Below are positions 41,925-45,762 of a stretch of DNA of 45,762 bases, one piece after another (within the stretch, counting starts at the first letter, position 1; every line of letters starts with the position of its first letter). Location of the stretch: assembly GCA_005882135.1 (NCBI GenBank), contig VBDR01000038.1:1-45762 (forward strand). The letters are read 5' to 3'. A program made the position numbers and the translations under genes. Under the pieces are notes generated by a model. That model was not told the DNA's origin, ran no database searches, and saw only the letters and a program-made list of their open reading frames with translations. Origin of the DNA: Chloroflexota bacterium (GTDB lineage: Bacteria; Chloroflexota; Dormibacteria; Dormibacterales; Dormibacteraceae).

Positions 41925-42745
41925 CAACCGTCGTGCCCGGCTGAGTCTGGGTCCGCCCAGACGGCCATGGATCGAAACACGGCCGGCCCGAACGTGGTCA
42001 GCATGGCGACGTCCAGGGCGTCGCGGCCGCGGCCGATCAGCACCCGGCCGACGCGACGCTCGTTGTTGCGCGGGTCGAATGTCCACCAGCGGTCGCCCAG
42101 GTAGACCTCCATCCAGGCGGCGAAGTCCATCGGAGCCGGATTGGGCGGCACATAAATGTCGGGCAAGTATCCAAATACGTAACGCGCCGGGATGTTGAGT
42201 GCCCGGCAGAACGTGATCGCCAGGTGCGCCAGGTCGCGGCAGACGCCCTTCCGCTGCTCCAGCACGTCGACCGCGGTCGTGAGCGGGTTGCTGGTGCCGT
42301 ACTGGAACGCAATGTTGTCGTGGACCCAGTCGCAAATCGCCTGCACCCTCGCCCCGCCTGGCTCGGTGGCGCCGAACAGCTCCCATGCCATCCCCATCAG
42401 CTGGTCGGAGAGGCAGTAGCGGCTCGGCAGGGTGAAGTGCAGGAGCTCGCCCGGGATGTCGTCGGCCGGGAGCTGCGGAGCGCCTGTGGCGTCCAGGTCG
42501 GGCTCATCCGGCACCGCGACCACGGCGTCGTACCGGAGCGCCAGCTCGCCCTGGGGCATGACCAGGCGCTTGACCGGGTTGCCGTAAAAGTCGGCGTACT
42601 CGTCGATCGGCACCGGGGGCTGGGTCGACCAGGTTTCGGTGACCAGCTGGTGGCGGGCGTCCGAACGTGGTCGGACCTGGACCGTGGCGACAGTCGGAGC
42701 GCTCACGTCGTACCGGAACTCGCAGCCGACCCGTAAATTGATCGT
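41924..42745 (-). CDS. Transglutaminase-like protein (cluster copy 2); start codon probably ACG
   Basis: A 273-residue transglutaminase of the same cluster: N-terminal INLRVGCEFRYDVSAPTVATVQVRP, core with GVCRDLAHLAITFCRALNIPARYVFGY (Cys), MDFAAWMEVYLG (the catalytic His is replaced: 'FAAWMEV' has no His where copies 1 and 3 have HAW) and WTFDPRNN (Asp). No ATG, GTG or TTG lies close to the expected N-terminus; ACG (42743-42745) aligns with it, with ATC next. A TATAGT box lies 31 nt upstream of the ACG. Copy 2 may be inactive or a partner of copy 1. Confidence 0.82.
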   Translation of the reverse strand, partial: TINLRVGCEFRYDVSAPTVATVQVRPRSDARHQLVTETWSTQPPVPIDEYADFYGNPVKRLVMPQGELALRYDAVVAVPDEPDLDATGAPQLPADDIPGELLHFTLPSRYCLSDQLMGMAWELFGATEPGGARVQAICDWVHDNIAFQYGTSNPLTTAVDVLEQRKGVCRDLAHLAITFCRALNIPARYVFGYLPDIYVPPNPAPMDFAAWMEVYLGDRWWTFDPRNNERRVGRVLIGRGRDALDVAMLTTFGPAVFRSMAVWADPDSAGHDG

Positions 42746-42790
42746 TTTTGCAGGTTGCGGGATGGCGCAGACACTATAGCGGTGGATTTC

Positions 42791-44266
42791 GTGACTCTTG
42801 ATGCCAACTACCAGTTCAACGGGTTCTATGACGAGATGCTTGCGGCCGCGGGACGGCCGCGACCTCCTTACCGTCGACTCTACGAGCAGCTGAACCGCCT
42901 CGGCCCGCAGGAGCTCCAGCGCCGCCACGGGCTGGCGATGGAGATGTTCCGCAACCACGGGATCACGTTTGCCGTCTACCCCGACGCCCAGGGCACCGAG
43001 AAGGTTTTTCCGTTTGACGTCATCCCCCGGGTCATCGGAGCGCGCACCTGGCGGCGCCTCGAGTCGGGCCTGAAGCAGCGGCTCCGCGCCCTGAACCTGT
43101 TCCTGGACGATGTCTACGGCCGCAAGCTGATCCTGAGACAGGGCGGGATTTCGACCGAGATCGTGCTCAGCAGCTCGCTCTACATGCGCGAGGTCGAAGG
43201 TTTGGCCGTCCCGCACGGGATCCACTGCCACATCGCCGGCATCGACCTGGTGCGGGACGGCAGGGGCGATTTCTTCGTCCTCGAGGACAACCTGCGCACG
43301 CCCTCGGGAGCCTCCTACGTCCAGGCCAACCGCTACGTGATGAAGCGCATCCTGCCGGACCTGTTCGCGGGTTATCCCGTGCGGCCGGTGGAGGGTTACG
43401 TCCACGAGCTCCTGCGCCACCTGCGATGGCTGGCGCCGTCGGGCGTCGACGACCCGACCGTGGTGCTCCTGACGCCGGGCATCAACAACTCGGCGTACTA
43501 CGAGCATCTCTACCTGGCCAAGCAGATGGGCGTGGAGCTGGTCGAGGGCAGCGACCTGGTCGTCGATGCCGACCACGTCTTCATGCGGACCACACGAGGC
43601 TTGCGCCCAGTTCACGTGATCTATAGACGTATCGACGACGAGTGGCTGGACCCGATTTTCGGCCGCCAGGAGTCACTGGTCGGTGTCGCCGGGCTGGTCA
43701 ACGCCTACCGCGCGGGCAACGTGGCGATCGCCAACGCGCTCGGCAACGGCGTCGCGGACGACAAGGCGGTCTACACGCTGGTGCCGAAGCTGGTCCGCTA
43801 CTACCTCGACGAGGATCCGATCCTGCCCAACGTCGAGACATACCTGTGCGCGATCGACTCCGAGCGGCGCTACGTGCTGGAGCACCTGGACAGCCTGGTG
43901 GTGAAGACCGTCGACTCATCCGGCGGCTACGGGATGCTGATCGGCCCCATCTCCAGCCAAGAAGAGCGTGAGGAATTTCGCCGCCGGATCGAGGCCGCGC
44001 CGCGCGCGTTCATCGCCCAGCCCGTGGTCGCGCTCTCGGTCCAGCCGGTGCTGGACGGCGGCAGCTTTCGCCGCGGTCACCAGGACCTGCGGCCGTTCGT
44101 GCTCACCGGTCCCGACATCTACGTCACCCCGGGCGGCCTCACCAGGGTCGCTCTCAAGCCCGGCTCGCTGGTGGTCAACAGCTCGCAAGGCGGCGGCAGC
44201 CGCGACACCTGGGTCATGGCCCAGGAAGACTCTCCAACGGGTGAATTCGAGGACGGCGATGCTTAG
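42791..44266 (+). CDS. Circularly permuted ATP-grasp protein (DUF404/407 type)
   Basis: A 491-residue circularly permuted ATP-grasp enzyme (from GTG 42791; 42782 also possible): FDVIPRVIGARTWRRLESGLKQRLRALNLFLDDVYG, GIDLVRDGRGDFFVLEDNLRTPSGASYVQANR (ATP/Mg), VVLLTPGINNSAYYEH, IYRRIDDEWLDP, and SSGGYGMLIGP plus VTPGGLTRVALKPG. ATP-grasp enzymes join carboxylates to amines. The family is co-encoded with alpha-E proteins and transglutaminases and was predicted in comparative genomics to make peptide tags or novel peptides. A TATAGC box about 10 nt before the start suggests a leaderless mRNA. The alpha-E gene overlaps its end by 8 nt. Confidence 0.92.
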   Translation: MTLDANYQFNGFYDEMLAAAGRPRPPYRRLYEQLNRLGPQELQRRHGLAMEMFRNHGITFAVYPDAQGTEKVFPFDVIPRVIGARTWRRLESGLKQRLRALNLFLDDVYGRKLILRQGGISTEIVLSSSLYMREVEGLAVPHGIHCHIAGIDLVRDGRGDFFVLEDNLRTPSGASYVQANRYVMKRILPDLFAGYPVRPVEGYVHELLRHLRWLAPSGVDDPTVVLLTPGINNSAYYEHLYLAKQMGVELVEGSDLVVDADHVFMRTTRGLRPVHVIYRRIDDEWLDPIFGRQESLVGVAGLVNAYRAGNVAIANALGNGVADDKAVYTLVPKLVRYYLDEDPILPNVETYLCAIDSERRYVLEHLDSLVVKTVDSSGGYGMLIGPISSQEEREEFRRRIEAAPRAFIAQPVVALSVQPVLDGGSFRRGHQDLRPFVLTGPDIYVTPGGLTRVALKPGSLVVNSSQGGGSRDTWVMAQEDSPTGEFEDGDA

Positions 44267-45221
44267 CCGCGCGGCCACGTCGCTGACCTTGCTCGGCCGC
44301 CATCTCGAACGGGCCGACCATCTCGCTCGAATCCTCGGCGTCCACGTCTCCCTGTCGCTCGACCGGACCGATGAGCCCGGGCCTGATTTCTGGCTGCGGT
44401 TCATGGAGCTGGCGGGCTGGCGGGCGAGCGACACGGGGCGTCGCGAGCAGGCGATCGAGATGGTGGTCGCGGGCACGCTCGGACCATCTGTCCGCTCGAG
44501 CATCGCGGCCGCCCGCCTCGCGGCCCAGGCGGTGCGGCCGTCCCTGCCCAGCGAGCTCTACGAGCAGGTCAACGCCCTGCACTGGCGGGTGCAGGAGGCG
44601 GTGTGGCAGCCGGACCTCTATCAGTTCTTGATGGACGTGCAGATGAGCATCCGGCTCGTCGACGGCTTGCTCGAAGACACGATGTTCCACGACGAGGCGC
44701 GCGACTTCGTGCGGATGGGGAAGTTCCTCGAACGGGCGGCCAACGTGACCCACGTCGTCACGCAGAAGTCGGCCGAGCTGGCCGACACGCCGGAGGATGC
44801 GCTGGAATGGACCGCCGCCCTCAAGTCGTGCTTCGCGTTCGAGTCCTACCAATCGCGCTATCCGGGCGGGGTGACCGCCGACCGGGTCATCGAATGCCTG
44901 CTGCTGGACCGCTCGCTTCCGCGATCGGCGCGCTTCGCGACGGACACCGCGCTCGAGGCGGTCGCGAGGATCGAGGGCAAGTCAAAACGCTCGAAGCCCC
45001 TGCGCCTGCTGAGCAAGCTCAACAGCATGTACCAGCAGGGGAACACCGAGTCGATCGGCGAGCATCCGCTCGAGTTCGAGGCGGAGTGCCGCGCCCTGCT
45101 GCGCCTGCTGGAGACCGCCTTGCGCGAGACGTACTTCCATCCGAGCACCGTGCCGGCCTCGGTGAAAGGCGAAGAAGGGCGCGGAATGCCTCAACAGCAG
45201 CAGCAGGTTCGCGAACGATGA
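44259..45221 (+). CDS. Alpha-E domain protein (DUF403)
   Basis: A 320-residue all-helical protein with the alpha-E signature: MLSRAATSLTLLGRHLERADHLARILGVHVSLSLD, then EQVNALHWRVQEAVWQPDLYQFLMDVQMSIRLVDGLLEDTMFHDEARDFVRMGKFLERAANVTHVV. It lacks catalytic motifs and is thought to assist the neighbouring ATP-grasp enzyme. ATG 44259 lies inside the ATP-grasp gene; its stop overlaps the start of the third transglutaminase (ATGA). So ATP-grasp, alpha-E and transglutaminase are translated as one unit. Confidence 0.93.
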   Translation: MLSRAATSLTLLGRHLERADHLARILGVHVSLSLDRTDEPGPDFWLRFMELAGWRASDTGRREQAIEMVVAGTLGPSVRSSIAAARLAAQAVRPSLPSELYEQVNALHWRVQEAVWQPDLYQFLMDVQMSIRLVDGLLEDTMFHDEARDFVRMGKFLERAANVTHVVTQKSAELADTPEDALEWTAALKSCFAFESYQSRYPGGVTADRVIECLLLDRSLPRSARFATDTALEAVARIEGKSKRSKPLRLLSKLNSMYQQGNTESIGEHPLEFEAECRALLRLLETALRETYFHPSTVPASVKGEEGRGMPQQQQQVRER

Positions 45222-45762
45222 AGCTGGAGATCGTCCACAGCACGCGTTACCGATATTCAGGCCCGATCGCGGAGACGGTGATGGAGGTCCGGCTGCGGCC
45301 GATGGACGGCAACGGCCAGCGATGCCTCGATTTCAAGCTCGAGCTGAGCCACGGTTTGAAAGCACGCACCTACATGGACGGCTTCGGCAACCATGTGCAG
45401 TATTTCAACCTGGTCCGTCCGCACTCGGGACTGAGCATCATCAGCCGCTCCACAGTGGAAACCGGCATCGCGCTGGATGCGGACCCGGGCGAGGAGCTGG
45501 TGCACGACTTCCTTCGCTTTCGCTCGCCGGTAAGAGAGGTCGACGGCGTTCGAGAGCTCGCGCGCCGTTATGCCATCACCGATCCAGCGTCGCCCGCGTC
45601 GGTCGAGCAAGCGCTGGAAGAGCTGACGCTCGCCATCAGCCGCGATTTCACGTACGACCGCACGGTGACCAACGTCTACAGCGCGGTCGATGATGTCCTG
45701 ACGCTGCGCGCCGGCGTGTGCCAGGACTTCGCGCATCTCTTCATCGCCGTGGCGCGAGCCAT
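45218..45762 (+). CDS. Transglutaminase-like protein (cluster copy 3), cut by window end
   Basis: The frame is open to the right edge, and the visible 181 residues hold the N-terminal domain (MKLEIVHSTRYRYSGPIAETVMEVRLRPMDG) and the start of the catalytic core with LRAGVCQDFAHLFIAVARA, where Cys is the nucleophile. The ATG overlaps the alpha-E stop by four bases. It is the third transglutaminase of the cluster and is probably active, since it has the GVCQDxAH motif; its His and Asp lie outside the window. Confidence 0.9.
   Translation, partial: MKLEIVHSTRYRYSGPIAETVMEVRLRPMDGNGQRCLDFKLELSHGLKARTYMDGFGNHVQYFNLVRPHSGLSIISRSTVETGIALDADPGEELVHDFLRFRSPVREVDGVRELARRYAITDPASPASVEQALEELTLAISRDFTYDRTVTNVYSAVDDVLTLRAGVCQDFAHLFIAVARA

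Overview
The window (45,762 bp) is GC-rich bacterial chromosome with dense coding on both strands. It carries no rRNA, tRNA, CRISPR array, transposase or phage module that I can support. The gene set points to a Gram-positive-like or monoderm soil lineage: a DUF222/HNH '13E12-type' nuclease, LytR-CpsA-Psr protein, RskA-type anti-sigma factor, truncated haemoglobin, K+-insensitive H+-pyrophosphatase, a group-III type phosphofructokinase and DUF3618/holin-X style membrane proteins. Actinobacteria or a Chloroflexota/Dormibacterota-like soil clade would fit; this is an inference from gene content only. Several genes lack a Shine-Dalgarno and have a TATA-like box 7-10 nt before the start, which suggests leaderless transcripts.

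1-5.4 kb: the 3' end of an HNH nuclease, a PPOX-type flavoprotein, then a leftward operon hppA - small coiled-coil protein - acyl-CoA synthetase, which pairs a PPi consumer with a PPi producer. Two copies of a double-hairpin repeat flank this block. 5.2-14.9 kb: divergent acylphosphatase and CinA-like genes, then a long leftward run MoxR ATPase - DUF58 - transmembrane transglutaminase - two hot-dog dehydratase subunits - SDR - enoyl-CoA hydratase - YCII/DGPF protein - ECF42-like sigma factor. 15-24.9 kb: a lipoprotein carrying a Hint (hedgehog/intein) domain, a leftward group (HAD phosphatase, PPi-type phosphofructokinase, PduO adenosyltransferase, membrane-anchored hydrolase), a DUF2254 membrane protein, haemoglobin, an Fsr-like MFS exporter, a phosphoesterase and a secreted glycosidase-like protein. 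25-28 kb: LCP protein, beta-propeller lipoprotein-like protein and a patatin.

28-40 kb is a stress/envelope region. It contains many small membrane or charged proteins (several under 100 aa, some with their own terminator), a sigma/anti-sigma pair coupled to a ferritin-like desaturase, proline dehydrogenase, a BrkB protein, DUF3618, holin-X, a divergent NRAMP transporter, BON, PAP2, CBS and YflT-type proteins. A 218-nt non-coding stretch before the CBS gene holds a strong hairpin and an intrinsic terminator.

40-45.8 kb holds a DUF72 gene and then the most intriguing locus: two leftward transglutaminases diverging from a circularly permuted ATP-grasp enzyme, an alpha-E protein and a third transglutaminase that runs off the window. 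This combination is known as a predicted peptide-synthesis/peptide-tagging system whose product remains poorly defined.

No gene-free stretch longer than about 220 bases exists, apart from the alternative reading of short ORFs noted below.
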